Shown piece by piece: positions 1-9,246 of a stretch of DNA of 64,000 bases. The position numbers and the translations under genes are program-made. A model generated the notes under the pieces. It was not told where the DNA came from and searched no databases. It worked only from the letters and a program-made list of their open reading frames with translations. This DNA is from an uncultured Acidimicrobiia bacterium (GTDB taxonomy: Bacteria > Actinomycetota > Acidimicrobiia > Spongiisociales > Spongiisociaceae), in contig OY282370.1 of assembly GCA_958295745.1 (NCBI GenBank), positions 2,516,548 through 2,580,547 of the forward strand. The letters run 5' to 3'. Every line of letters begins with the position of its first letter. The stretch's first letter is position 1.

Positions 1-93
1 GGCGTGGTGATCGTCTCGGCCGCCATCTACGTGCTTCTCTACTTCATCGTGGACCTGCTGCAGTACGCGATGGATCCGCGTGTGCGGAACTGA
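1..93 (+). CDS. ABC transporter permease, DppB-like (3' end only)
   Basis: Only the last 30 codons are in the window. They encode a hydrophobic segment (VVIVSAAIYVLLYFIVDLL) followed by the short tail QYAMDPRVRN, which is the usual ending of the first permease of dipeptide/oligopeptide/nickel importers. The stop lies 6 bp before the next permease gene, as expected for a dppB-dppC pair. The 5' part lies outside the window. Confidence 0.85.
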   Translation, partial: GVVIVSAAIYVLLYFIVDLLQYAMDPRVRN

Positions 94-99
94 CAGGCG

Positions 100-1008
100 A
101 TGGTCACCCGTTCACAGACGGACCGGAGTCTGCTCTCCCGGATTTTCGTCGGCCCTACGAAGGGCAGGACGGTGCGGCGTTCGATCTTTTTCCTGTTGCT
201 TTTGGTCGCCGTCATCGGTCCGTGGATCGTCACCCATGACCCGATCCGCCCTGATCCGTTCAACACCCTTGCCCCTCCGTCGGCGGAGCACTGGTTCGGC
301 ACCGACCGCCTCGGGCTCGACATCTTCTCGCGGGTGGTGGCCGGTACGCGGACAGACTTCACGTTGGCCCTCATCGGAGTCCTGCTGGGAGGCGGTCTGG
401 GATCCTTGATGGGGGCGTGGGCCGCCTACCGCCGGGGCTGGGTGGACACCGTGCTGCTCCGGGTGGTGGAGGTTCTTCAATCCTTCCCGGTGCTGCTCCT
501 GGGGCTGGCGTTGTTCGCGGCCCTCGGTTCTCTCGATATCTTCGAACCGTTCCTCTTCGGACCGTTCGATGATACGGGCAAGGTGGTTCTCACGATAGCG
601 ATAGCGTCGGTGAATTTTCCCTCGTACCTGCGCCAGGTGCGCAGCGTGCTCCTGCCCCTCACCGACGCCGAGTTCGTCCAGGCGGCCAAGTGCAGCGGGC
701 TCGGCGGTTGGGGAATCGTGTGGAAACACTTCATTCCCAACGCCCGGGGCCAGATACTGGCGCTCTTCGCGCTCACGTGCGCCTACGCCATCCAGATCAT
801 CGCCGGGCTGAGCTTCATAGGTCTCGGCATCGAACCCCCCCACCCTGAGTGGGGTGCGATGATCAGGGAGGGTGCCACGGTCATCATCCAGGGCAAGTGG
901 TGGGCCTCGCTCTTCCCCGGGGCCGCGATCGCGCTCTCGGTGTATTCCCTCACCGGCTTCTCGGTCGGATCCGACACCCCCATCGACCCGGCGAGCCCGT
1001 CGTCATGA
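100..1008 (+). CDS. ABC transporter permease, DppC-like
   Basis: Second inner-membrane permease of a dipeptide/oligopeptide-type importer, 302 aa. An N-terminal membrane segment near residues 28-45 is followed by the periplasmic stretch with HWFGTDRLGLDIFSR, which is characteristic of DppC/OppC proteins. The conserved ATPase-contact loop (EFVQAAKCSGLGGWGIVWKH) lies around residues 190-210. The C-terminus is slightly atypical: after ALSVYSLTGFSVG it ends in a polar tail without the usual GD.LRD.LDPR motif. The ATG follows the DppB stop by 6 bp, and its stop overlaps the next start as ATGA, so translation is coupled. Confidence 0.93.
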   Translation: MVTRSQTDRSLLSRIFVGPTKGRTVRRSIFFLLLLVAVIGPWIVTHDPIRPDPFNTLAPPSAEHWFGTDRLGLDIFSRVVAGTRTDFTLALIGVLLGGGLGSLMGAWAAYRRGWVDTVLLRVVEVLQSFPVLLLGLALFAALGSLDIFEPFLFGPFDDTGKVVLTIAIASVNFPSYLRQVRSVLLPLTDAEFVQAAKCSGLGGWGIVWKHFIPNARGQILALFALTCAYAIQIIAGLSFIGLGIEPPHPEWGAMIREGATVIIQGKWWASLFPGAAIALSVYSLTGFSVGSDTPIDPASPSS

Positions 1009-1988
1009 CGGCGGCACCCGCCAACGGCGCCCTCCTCACCCTCTCGGAGATCGAGGTCACCATCCATACCGCAACGGGGCCGGTCCACCCGCTCCAAGGG
1101 GTGGACCTGGAGGTGTATCCCGGCGAGACGGTGGGGCTGGTCGGTGAGAGCGGGTCGGGGAAGACGATGACCCTGCGGTCGATCCTGCGCCTGATGCCGC
1201 CGGGCGGGGCGGTAACCGGCGGCGCCATCGAGTGGGAGGGGCGGCCGGTGCTGGATATGGATCCCGACGAGCTGCAGTCCTACCGCGGCGCGGACGTGGC
1301 GATGATCTACCAGAACCCCGTGTCGGCGCTCGATCCGATGCTCAAGGTGAAGCGCCAGATCGTCGACGCGTTCGAAGCGAACCGCAACGAAGCGGACGGA
1401 GATCCGGAGGAGTTCGCCCGATCCACCCTGCGCGATCTCGAATTCGGCGATCCCGAGGCCGTGCTCAGGCGTTACCCGCACCAGCTGAGCGGCGGGATGG
1501 CGCAGCGGGTCAACATCGCGCTGGCCCTGGCCTGCGGCCCGGCGCTGATCCTGGCCGACGAGCCGACCACCGGCCTCGACATGACTACCCAGATACGGGT
1601 TCTCGACCTGCTGGAGAGACAGGTCAGCGCCCGCAACGCCGCTCTGCTGTTCATCTCCCACGATCTGCGGGCCGTGGCCCGGGTCTCGCGCCGCATCGGC
1701 ATCATGTACGCGGGCCGGGTGGTGGAGTTCGGCACCCGGGAGCGGATACTGAACGAGCCGTCCCATCCGTACACCAGAGCGTTGCTCGAATGCGTGGACC
1801 TGAGAACCGGCGAGCGGCCCCGCTCCATACCGGGCCTGGTGCCGAAGATGACCGAAGTGTACGAGCTGTGCGCTTTCCGCGACCGGTGCGTGTCCCGGAT
1901 GGAGGTGTGCGACCGCGAACCCTTGCCGCGGTGCGAACCCGACGAACGGAATATGTTGCTCTGCCACCTGGGTTACGGAAATGGCTGA
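1005..1988 (+). CDS. ABC transporter ATP-binding protein, DppD/OppD-like
   Basis: Cytoplasmic ATPase of the peptide-type importer, 327 aa. Walker A is GESGSGKT (about residue 47), the ABC signature is LSGGMAQR, Walker B is LILADEPTTGLD, and the switch histidine is in FISHDLRAV. The C-terminal oligopeptide-transporter extension is cysteine-rich (CAFRDRCVSRMEVCDREPLPRC), as in OppD/DppD proteins. The start was set at the ATG that forms an ATGA overlap with the permease stop; the reading frame is open further upstream, but that part overlaps the permease gene. It overlaps the next ATPase gene by 8 bp. Confidence 0.95.
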   Translation: MTAAPANGALLTLSEIEVTIHTATGPVHPLQGVDLEVYPGETVGLVGESGSGKTMTLRSILRLMPPGGAVTGGAIEWEGRPVLDMDPDELQSYRGADVAMIYQNPVSALDPMLKVKRQIVDAFEANRNEADGDPEEFARSTLRDLEFGDPEAVLRRYPHQLSGGMAQRVNIALALACGPALILADEPTTGLDMTTQIRVLDLLERQVSARNAALLFISHDLRAVARVSRRIGIMYAGRVVEFGTRERILNEPSHPYTRALLECVDLRTGERPRSIPGLVPKMTEVYELCAFRDRCVSRMEVCDREPLPRCEPDERNMLLCHLGYGNG

Positions 1989-2949
1989 CAGCCCGATCCT
2001 CGAGGTGCGGAACCTGGCCAAGACCTACCGGGTGCGGCATTCGATCGGTCGGGTCGAGACGGTGCGGGCCGTCCAGGAAGTCTCGTTCGTGATCGAGCGG
2101 GGCCGCACCCTCGGTATCGTCGGGGAGAGCGGCTCGGGCAAGTCGACGGTGGCCCGGTGCCTGCTGGGGCTGACGCCTCCCACCGCGGGGCAGGTGCTGC
2201 TCAACGGCGTCCAGCTCGGCGGCCTCAAGGCTCGGCAGATGCGCCCCCACAGGCGTCTGGTGCAGATGGTGTTCCAGATGCCTCAGGCGTCTTTCGACCC
2301 GACCCGAACCGTTCGGAGCTCGGTGGCCCAGCCGCTGCGCCGGCTCAGGCCGGACATGCGGAGGCCGCAGCAGGATGAACGCCTCCGGTATGTTCTGGCG
2401 GCGGTCAGCCTCGGCGAGGAACTCTGGGATCGGAAACCGGCGGCGCTCAGCGGAGGGCAGCTGCAGCGGGCCGCCATAGCTCGGGCCCTGGCGCCCGATC
2501 CCGAGCTGGTGGTGCTCGACGAACCGACCGCCTCCCTGGACCTGAGCGTCCGCGGGGAGATATTGACCCTTCTGCAGCAGCTCCAGGAGGAGTTCCGGGT
2601 CGCGTTCGTTTTCATCTCCCATGACCTGGAGGCGGTGCGGGTCTGCGCCCAAGAAATAGTGGTCATGTACCTCGGGCAGGTAGTCGAGCGGGGCACCGTG
2701 GAACAGGTCTTCGAGTCACCCGCCCACCCCTACACGCAGGCTCTGATCGCGGCCAGCAAGTTCACGGCCGACAGCTTCTCGCTCGGTCCCCGCGGCGAGA
2801 CCGACCCGGCCGCGGGGTGCCGTCTGATGCCGAGATGCCCGCTGGCCGAGTCCGCCTGTTCGGCCGAACAGGATCTGGTTCCGAGCGGCGTCGGCGGGCG
2901 GATGGTGCGGTGTTGGAAAGCGGTCCGGGGGCCGGTCCGAGGTCCATGA
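1981..2949 (+). CDS. ABC transporter ATP-binding protein, DppF/OppF-like
   Basis: Second ATPase of the peptide-type importer, 322 aa, pairing with the preceding DppD-like protein. Walker A is GESGSGKST (about residue 51), the signature is LSGGQLQRAAIARAL, Walker B is LVVLDEPTASLD, and the H-loop is FISHDLEAVR. A C-terminal Cys-containing tail (CRLMPRCPLAESAC) is typical of the family. It is the last gene of the transporter operon; the hydantoinase genes start 74 bp downstream, suggesting that the imported compound is a hydantoin, oxoproline-like or peptide-derived amide. The substrate is inference from context only. Confidence 0.95.
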   Translation: MADSPILEVRNLAKTYRVRHSIGRVETVRAVQEVSFVIERGRTLGIVGESGSGKSTVARCLLGLTPPTAGQVLLNGVQLGGLKARQMRPHRRLVQMVFQMPQASFDPTRTVRSSVAQPLRRLRPDMRRPQQDERLRYVLAAVSLGEELWDRKPAALSGGQLQRAAIARALAPDPELVVLDEPTASLDLSVRGEILTLLQQLQEEFRVAFVFISHDLEAVRVCAQEIVVMYLGQVVERGTVEQVFESPAHPYTQALIAASKFTADSFSLGPRGETDPAAGCRLMPRCPLAESACSAEQDLVPSGVGGRMVRCWKAVRGPVRGP

Positions 2950-2959
2950 TCCGAGGCCG

Positions 2960-3010
2960 CCGGTCCTCGACTCGGTTTATACTGCATTTCGGCGTATTTC
3001 GACTCGAAGG
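2960..3010 (+). promoter_or_regulatory. possible promoter upstream of hyuA
   Basis: A TATACT hexamer at 2978-2983, about 40 bp before the hyuA start, could be a -10 element. The equivalent position upstream of the duplicated hyuA remnant (about 9210) has TACAAT in a similar CTCGG context. No convincing -35 box is visible, so this is a weak call. Confidence 0.3.
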
Positions 3011-3023
3011 GATTCGATAGGTA

Positions 3024-5030
3024 ATGGGAACGAGGATTGCGGTCGATATCGGCGGCACCTTCACGGATCTCGTGATGGAGTCGGATTCCGGAACCCGGGT
3101 GTCCAAGGTTCTGAGCACTCCCGAGGACCTGGTCGAAGGTGTACTGCACGCTGTCGAGCAGGCGGACGCCGACCTGGCCGATGTGGACCTGTTCATCCAC
3201 GGAACAACCGTAGGGCTCAACACCTTCCTCGAACGGTCCGGAGGACGGGTCGCCCTGATCACCACCCGGGGCTATCGGGACGCCTATCTGATCGGTCGCG
3301 GGCACCGCCCCGACATGTACGACCTGAAGTACCGCAAACCCGCCCCGCTGACCGAGCGGGATTCCATATTCGAGGTGGATGAGCGGATATTGGCCTCCGG
3401 CGAGGTGTTGACTCCGCTGGACGCCAACTCGGTCGAGGTGGCGGCCAAGGCCATAGCCGAAGGCGAATACGAAGCCGTGGCGGTGTCGCTGATCCATTCT
3501 TATGTGGATCCTCTCCACGAAATCGAGGTGAAGGATCTGTTGAAGGAGCTCCTGCCCGATATCCCGATCATCATGAGCCACGACGTGGCGCCCGAGTGGC
3601 GGGAATACGAGCGGACTTCCACCACCGTGACCTCGGTCTACATCACCCCCCGCGTGCGGAGCTACCTCCGGCGGCTGTCGACGGCGCTCACCGACCGGGG
3701 ATTGACGGCCGAGCTGCACGTCACCCAGTCGAACGGCGGCGCGATGATCGCCGACTCCGCCGCCGATCGGGCTGTCCTGACGTTGTACTCGGGCCCTGTC
3801 GGGGGAGTGATAGGCGGTCGTGAGGTCGGACGGCAGGTGGATCAGCCGGATCTGATCTGCATCGACATGGGAGGCACCTCGTTCGACGTTTCCCTGGTCC
3901 GCGGGGGCCAGGTGGGAATGCAGTCCGAGTTCGAGCTCCAAGGGCTGCCGATCCTGGCGCCCGCCGTGGAACTCGTGAGCATCGGCGCCGGCGGCGGGAG
4001 CATCATCCACGAAAAGCACGGCGGTCTTCGCGTCGGCCCGGAGTCGGCCGGCTCTTCGCCCGGGCCCGCCAGTTACGGGCGGGGCGGCGTCCAGCCGACC
4101 GTGTCCGACGCCAACGTCGTTCTCGGGCGGCTGCCGAGAGCCCAGAAGCTGGCCGGCGCCCTCACGCTGGACCGCCGAGCGGCCGAGGACGCCTTGGCTT
4201 CGGTGGCGGAGGCCTTCGGTCTGACATCGGTCGAGCTGGCGGAACAGGCCCTCGATGTCACCCACTTCGTGATGGCCGAGGCGATACGCGAGCTCACAGT
4301 GGAACGGGGCCTGCATCCCCGGGACTTCGCCATCGTGGCGTTCGGCGGCGCCGGTCCGCTGCACGCCGCTTTCCTGGCCGAGGAACTCGAGGTGGAGCGG
4401 GTGATCATCCCGTCCGATCCCGGCGTTTTCTCCGCGTGGGGGATGCTGCAGGGCGACGTCCGCCACGCCGCCGTATCGACCTTCTACCGGAGGCTCGACC
4501 AGCCCGTTCTGGATCTGTCCGGACCGATCGCCCGACTCGAGGACAAGGTATGTCAGGAGATGAAGGTCGACGACGCGACCAGGGCTGATATGAGGTTCGA
4601 GACCAACATCGAGCTCCGCTACGTCGGCCAGGAGTATTCGCTGCCCGTACCGCTCCCGGGTACGGCCGCGGACGATGAGTTCAGGGCGAGCTTCCACAGC
4701 CGCTACGAGGAACGGTACGGCCACTCGAATCCCGAAGCTCCCATCGAGATGGTGGCGATCCGGCTCACCGGGATCCTCGAGTTCGCCCAGGGTCCGGGAG
4801 GAGGCGGAGAGAGTGGAACCGGCGAGGCGGTCGACGTTCGCGAGGAAGTCGTCTTCGGCGGACGGGCTCTGGAAGTTCCCGTCGTGGCCAGGGATCATCT
4901 GGCGGGCCGCCTGGTAGGGCCGGCGATCGTCGTGGAGTCGTCGACCACCACGGTGGTGCCCCCCGGCTGGGAGTTGTGGGTCGGTTCCAAAGATCACCTG
5001 GTCATGGAGAGGACGGGAGAGCGGGGGTGA
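3024..5030 (+). CDS. hydantoinase/5-oxoprolinase subunit A (HyuA)
   Basis: ATP-dependent hydantoinase/oxoprolinase-type subunit, 668 aa, the usual length of HyuA. The N-terminal actin-fold phosphate loop is DIGGTFTDLV (residues 8-17), FIHGTTVGLN lies near residues 57-66, and the Hydantoinase_A core has CIDMGGTSFDVSL and SIGAGGGSI. The C-terminal acetone-carboxylase-like domain contains RYVGQEYSLPVPL. With HyuB it would open a lactam or hydantoin ring at the expense of ATP. It ends in a TGATG overlap with hyuB, so the two subunits are translationally coupled. The same N-terminus recurs as a remnant at 9247. Confidence 0.95.
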   Translation: MGTRIAVDIGGTFTDLVMESDSGTRVSKVLSTPEDLVEGVLHAVEQADADLADVDLFIHGTTVGLNTFLERSGGRVALITTRGYRDAYLIGRGHRPDMYDLKYRKPAPLTERDSIFEVDERILASGEVLTPLDANSVEVAAKAIAEGEYEAVAVSLIHSYVDPLHEIEVKDLLKELLPDIPIIMSHDVAPEWREYERTSTTVTSVYITPRVRSYLRRLSTALTDRGLTAELHVTQSNGGAMIADSAADRAVLTLYSGPVGGVIGGREVGRQVDQPDLICIDMGGTSFDVSLVRGGQVGMQSEFELQGLPILAPAVELVSIGAGGGSIIHEKHGGLRVGPESAGSSPGPASYGRGGVQPTVSDANVVLGRLPRAQKLAGALTLDRRAAEDALASVAEAFGLTSVELAEQALDVTHFVMAEAIRELTVERGLHPRDFAIVAFGGAGPLHAAFLAEELEVERVIIPSDPGVFSAWGMLQGDVRHAAVSTFYRRLDQPVLDLSGPIARLEDKVCQEMKVDDATRADMRFETNIELRYVGQEYSLPVPLPGTAADDEFRASFHSRYEERYGHSNPEAPIEMVAIRLTGILEFAQGPGGGGESGTGEAVDVREEVVFGGRALEVPVVARDHLAGRLVGPAIVVESSTTTVVPPGWELWVGSKDHLVMERTGERG

Positions 5031-6679
5031 TGAGCGCCGCCGCTCGAGCGGCCGAGGCTCCTATGCCGTCTCCGGCGACCGTCGAGGTGGTGCGCAATGC
5101 GTTCATCTCCGGGGCGGAGCAGATGCGCCGGAACCTGTACCGCAGTGCTCACAGTCCGGTCATCTACGAGATGAAGGACTGTTCGGTGGGGATATACGAC
5201 GCGGAGGGCCGTTTGCTGGGTCAGGCGCCGGGTCTTCCTTTCTTTTTGGGCAGTTTGGGGGGGACGCTTCGGGCGGTGATCAGGATCAAGGGGTACGAGG
5301 CTTTCCGGGAGGGGGATATTTGGGTGGTCAACGATTCGACCATCTGCGGCAGCCATCTCAACGATGTGACGGTGTTCGCTCCGGTATTCGTGGAGGGCGC
5401 CTTGCGGGGTTTCTCGGCGGCCAAGGCGCACTGGAACGATATCGGCGCCAAGGAGGCGGGGTACGTGGGTGACACCGTGGACATCTTTCAGGAGGGTCTG
5501 CGGATAGGGCCTACATGTATTTTTCGGGATGGCCGTCTGGATCAGCAGATCGTGGATCTGATCGCTTTGAACTCCCGTTTTCCCACGGCGTTGGTGGGTG
5601 ATCTGATGGCCGAGATCAGCGCCTGCCGGACCGGTGTGGAGCGGTTCAGTTCGATAGTGGAACGGTTCGGCTGGGATCAGATGCAGAAGTCGATCCGGTT
5701 GGTGTTCGATCAGTCGGAAGCCGAGGATCGCGCTTCGGTCTCGGAGATACCCGACGGCGTCTACGCGGCGGACGGTTATCTCGACAGCGACCCCGTCACC
5801 GAGGACCCTGTCTACATCCAGGTGACCGTTACCGTGGCGGGCGACAGCATGACGGTGGACCTCACGGGTTCCAACCAGCAGTGTGTGGGCAGCATCAACA
5901 GCGGGGTGGTACAGACCCGCTCCGCCATGGAGCAGGCTTTCAAGTTCCTCGTCAACCCGCACGCCCCGGTATCAGGGGGGAACTTCCGCAACCTGGAGGT
6001 GATAGCTCCGAAGGGCACCTGCTTCAACCCGAGCGAGACCGCCCCCTGCCTTCATTACGGGCCTCACCTGTCGCTGGCCATGGATCTCATCATCAAAGCG
6101 CTGAGCGAAGTCATCCCCGAAAGAGCCGCCGCCGGACATGTAGGGGATTCGTGGAACGTCATACTCGTGGGTGAGAACGAGTACGGCCTCTTCCTGTCGG
6201 GGGAGTCCTTGACCGGAGGCTGGGGCGCCTACGAGGGAGGAGACGGCGAGTCGGCCCTGATCCACTCCTCTGCGGGCGACTTCAAGAACTTCCCGATCGA
6301 GACGATGGAGCACCGGTATCCGTTGATCATGCGCCGCCACGGCCTGCGCGAAGGTTCGGGCGGAGACGGGAAGTGGCGCGGCGGCCTGGGAATCGTGCGG
6401 GAGTACGAGATACTTGCCCCGGTGACGGTCCAGCTGTGGTTCGAACGCACCGTCCAGCCCTCGTGGGGTCTGTTCGGCGGCGGAGACGGAGCGGCGCCGG
6501 AGGTTTGGGTGTACCGCCCCGGTCAGCCGGGGGTACACATGTTGAAAGCCAACAACCTCAAGGTCGAGGCCGGAACGAGGCTCCTGGTGAAGACCGGCGG
6601 GGGAGGAGGTTGGGGAGACCCGACCGAGCGCTCGGCCGAGGACCACGCACGCGACCGCCGACTCGAGCTGGTCATCTGA
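5030..6679 (+). CDS. hydantoinase/5-oxoprolinase subunit B (HyuB), copy 1
   Basis: HyuB-family subunit, 549 aa. It shows the typical N-terminal block (SPATVEVVRNAFISGAEQM), YRSAHSPVIYEMKDCSVG, the NDSTICGSHLNDV motif and the glycine-rich C-terminal KTGGGGGWGDP. The start overlaps the hyuA stop as TGATG; the frame is open 54 bp further upstream but there it overlaps hyuA. A second copy at 9324 is nearly identical over about the first 200 codons and clearly more diverged afterwards, which suggests gene conversion. A DUF885 gene on the opposite strand follows after 9 bp, tail to tail. Confidence 0.95.
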   Translation: MSAAARAAEAPMPSPATVEVVRNAFISGAEQMRRNLYRSAHSPVIYEMKDCSVGIYDAEGRLLGQAPGLPFFLGSLGGTLRAVIRIKGYEAFREGDIWVVNDSTICGSHLNDVTVFAPVFVEGALRGFSAAKAHWNDIGAKEAGYVGDTVDIFQEGLRIGPTCIFRDGRLDQQIVDLIALNSRFPTALVGDLMAEISACRTGVERFSSIVERFGWDQMQKSIRLVFDQSEAEDRASVSEIPDGVYAADGYLDSDPVTEDPVYIQVTVTVAGDSMTVDLTGSNQQCVGSINSGVVQTRSAMEQAFKFLVNPHAPVSGGNFRNLEVIAPKGTCFNPSETAPCLHYGPHLSLAMDLIIKALSEVIPERAAAGHVGDSWNVILVGENEYGLFLSGESLTGGWGAYEGGDGESALIHSSAGDFKNFPIETMEHRYPLIMRRHGLREGSGGDGKWRGGLGIVREYEILAPVTVQLWFERTVQPSWGLFGGGDGAAPEVWVYRPGQPGVHMLKANNLKVEAGTRLLVKTGGGGGWGDPTERSAEDHARDRRLELVI

Positions 6680-6688
6680 CCGGCGCCG

Positions 6689-8323
6689 TTAGCCAGCCCG
6701 GTCGATAGCCCGGATGTCGCTCGGGTCTTCGAGCATCTCCCATCGGAGCAGCGACGTGGGGACGTTGCCGTTGCTCCACAGATGGTCGTGGAATCGGCGA
6801 AGGCTGAACCGGTCGCCCATCACCCGTTTGGCGTCTCCCAGCAGGCGGATGATCTCGAGTTTGCCGACCGTGTAGCTCATGGCCAGGCCGGGGCCGGCCA
6901 GGTACATGGTGGTTTCTTCCAGGGCGGTCTGGTAGTCGATGGGTATCAGCTCCATGAACGCCCTCATGCCTTCTTCCAGCGTCATGGCGCCGGTGGCGAG
7001 GCTGACGTCAACCACCGCGCGGAGGCTGCGCAGACGCTTGAAGTTCTGGATCACCAACCGCGACCACGGGGCGTCGTCGAACAAGCCCGCCTGAAGCATG
7101 AGCGACTCGTTGTAATGGGCGATCCCCTCGTTGGCGGTGGAGTCGCAGTAGCGGCGGCGGAGCGGGTTGGGATGCGCCCAGGAGAGGGCCAGCTGCTTGT
7201 AATGGGCGCCTTCGTGGATGATTCCGAGACGGGTGTCGCAAGCGTTCACGGCGAAGAAGTACGGCAGGGGACCGGTCGGATCCCACACATAGGCGACCGC
7301 ATCCTCGTCGAGCCGCCGGTCCGAAGTCAGGTCGTTGGCCACGCCCAGCCAGGTGAGGGGCTGGACGTAGGGGGGCAACGGCGCCGTGTGGTACCTGCGC
7401 AGCGAGTCGGGTTGTGTGAGCAGGTTCTCGTCTTCGTAAAACTCGCGTACCTGCTGTTCTGCCCGGATCTGGTGCGCGATCTGTGCTTCCGCCGACTCGA
7501 AGGCGGGCGGCCTCGCATCCCCCGAGCCTCGGTTCATCTCGACTTCTTCCCAGGCGTAGTTCCGATAGATCTCCCGATTCGCGAGAAGAACGATCTCCTC
7601 GGGGGACAAAGCCAGAAGGGCCACATTCCGCAGAAACCAGACGAAGTTCTCCCGGCCGACCGGTTCGTGTTCAGGCATTTCGTCTCGGCGGTCGATCAGC
7701 CATTTCCGGAACTCGACGAGTTCCCTCGCGGCTTCGGCGCCCGCCGCCGCCAGCGGCCCCCGGCGGCCAGGACCGAAGAGAGGACTCAGCTCACTCATGG
7801 AACGGGGCAGGGCTTCGTCGATGTCCCCCAACAACCGCACCGCGGCACCGACCGGCTCCGACGTACCGGCCCGGGCAAGGTTCTCTCTTGCCACCTCGAG
7901 CTGCGGACCGACCCGGTGAAGCCGGTAGATCACCCCGTCCTGCCGATCCGCGTCGAACGGAGGCGGCGGAACCATCGAGTCGTAGACGGGACCCAGAGCC
8001 TGCTGCACCTGCATCACCGCGTCCCGCTCCCAGCTGCGCAGGATCGCCGCCTCCCACTCCACCCGGGAAATCGCCGAGCCGATCAGCCGGTAATCGACCT
8101 GGTTCGGGACCGAGTCGTCCGTTACGTCGATGGCTTCCCACCGCCGCCTGAACTCGGCGGCGTGTTCCAGCCGCCGCCGCGCAGAATCTTGGTCGAACGC
8201 GGGAACCCAGTCCGGCGGCAGCTCGACCCTGGGAACATCATCCGGGCTGCGGTACGAGCTGGGGATACGCCATTCCCAGAACTCCGCACCGAGATCCTGC
8301 ACCTGCTGGTTCATATCGTCCAT
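6689..8323 (-). CDS. DUF885-family putative metallopeptidase, copy 1
   Basis: 544-aa protein resembling the DUF885 family of predicted zinc-dependent hydrolases. The putative catalytic signature is HEGAHYKQ (HExxH, about residue 367), followed by NEGIAHYNESLM, which supplies the downstream glutamate expected of the fold. There is no signal peptide, so it is probably cytoplasmic. It faces hyuB tail to tail, whereas its paralogue at 10996 follows hyuB2 on the same strand, so this copy has been inverted. The repeated association with hyuB suggests it acts on the same substrate family, perhaps cleaving a peptide or amide product. The function itself is not established. Confidence 0.85.
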   Translation of the reverse strand: MDDMNQQVQDLGAEFWEWRIPSSYRSPDDVPRVELPPDWVPAFDQDSARRRLEHAAEFRRRWEAIDVTDDSVPNQVDYRLIGSAISRVEWEAAILRSWERDAVMQVQQALGPVYDSMVPPPPFDADRQDGVIYRLHRVGPQLEVARENLARAGTSEPVGAAVRLLGDIDEALPRSMSELSPLFGPGRRGPLAAAGAEAARELVEFRKWLIDRRDEMPEHEPVGRENFVWFLRNVALLALSPEEIVLLANREIYRNYAWEEVEMNRGSGDARPPAFESAEAQIAHQIRAEQQVREFYEDENLLTQPDSLRRYHTAPLPPYVQPLTWLGVANDLTSDRRLDEDAVAYVWDPTGPLPYFFAVNACDTRLGIIHEGAHYKQLALSWAHPNPLRRRYCDSTANEGIAHYNESLMLQAGLFDDAPWSRLVIQNFKRLRSLRAVVDVSLATGAMTLEEGMRAFMELIPIDYQTALEETTMYLAGPGLAMSYTVGKLEIIRLLGDAKRVMGDRFSLRRFHDHLWSNGNVPTSLLRWEMLEDPSDIRAIDRAG

Positions 8324-8428
8324 GGAATCCCCTTACATATCCATAGGGCATCCCAGAAATGGTACTCTGGAGCGTTGACCATGCGCGGAGCGGCTTCCGC
8401 CGCCGTGCGCACAGCGAGAAGGGAAAAT

Positions 8429-9184
8429 ATGCCTGTCGAGCGGGGATCGACCCTAGACGAGATTCTGGACCGAGGCGCCCTCATAATTCCGATCGAGTTT
8501 CTGGATCACCCCGACACGGGTGCTCCGCCCGAGATGTACCGCAACCCCGAGACCGGTGAGGCAGAGGGCGTGGCGCCGCGAGTAGGAGCGATGATCGCGT
8601 CGGACCTCGGCGTCGAGCTCGAGATCGTCGAGACTCTCTGGCCGGACCAGATTCCCGCTTTGCTCGACCGCAAGGTGGACCTCCTCCCCAAGCACACCCT
8701 CATCCCCCAAAGAGCACTCCAACTGGAGTTCGTGACGGGTCGTCTCATGCAGATACGGATCACATGCCAGGTGCCGGCGGAGAGGGCCTATGAGGGGATC
8801 GAGTCGATGCATCGAGAGGGTCTTCGAATCGGGGTCTGGCATGGGTCGAGCAACAGGGATGTTGCCGAGCGGTTCTTCCCCGAGGCGAACATAGTCGATG
8901 CCTCGAACCCGACTCGGTTGTTGCTGGATGGAAGCGTCGACGCCATCGTCGGGGACGCCGTGACGCGGCGATACCTCGAACTCAATCCGGAGCTGGCGCT
9001 GTTGCGGGAACCGGACGGTGCGCTGGTGATCCTCTCACGCGAATACAACAAGGTTTCTATCCGCCCGGGGGATCCGAAATTCCTCAATTGGCTGAATAGC
9101 TGGTGCGACTACCGGGCTGCACAAGGGGATATAGAGGACCTGTGCGAAACATGGTGGGAGAGCTTCATGGCCGACCGGGAGTAG
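8429..9184 (+). CDS. solute-binding protein family 3-like protein without signal peptide
   Basis: 251-aa protein with the type-2 periplasmic-binding fold layout of amino-acid binding proteins: LDEILDRGALIIPI, an IVETLWPDQIPALLDRKVDLLP segment in two parts, GLRIGVWHGSSNRDVAERFF and LDGSVDAIVGDAV. There is no signal peptide or lipobox: the chosen start (ATG 8429, preceded by GAGAAGGG) and the longer option at 8381 both give soluble N-termini. It may therefore be a cytoplasmic binding or sensor protein, or an enzyme of the cyclohexadienyl-dehydratase type that shares this fold. It lies head to head with the DUF885 gene. Confidence 0.8.
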   Translation: MPVERGSTLDEILDRGALIIPIEFLDHPDTGAPPEMYRNPETGEAEGVAPRVGAMIASDLGVELEIVETLWPDQIPALLDRKVDLLPKHTLIPQRALQLEFVTGRLMQIRITCQVPAERAYEGIESMHREGLRIGVWHGSSNRDVAERFFPEANIVDASNPTRLLLDGSVDAIVGDAVTRRYLELNPELALLREPDGALVILSREYNKVSIRPGDPKFLNWLNSWCDYRAAQGDIEDLCETWWESFMADRE

Positions 9185-9246
9185 CAGCCGCGCACGGAGC
9201 TCGGCTACAATCGCGGCTGCGGCGCCCGGAGGGGATTCGGTAGACG

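Noticed and set aside
2730-4997. 755-codon open frame on the minus strand opposite hyuA
   Set aside because: It is the antisense shadow of a well-supported HyuA gene in G+C-rich DNA; it has no recognisable domain and is Arg/Gly/His-rich as expected of such shadows.
6782-8380. Long plus-strand frame leading into the binding-protein gene
   Set aside because: This part lies opposite the DUF885 gene and has low-complexity composition; the real gene starts at 8429 with a ribosome-binding site.
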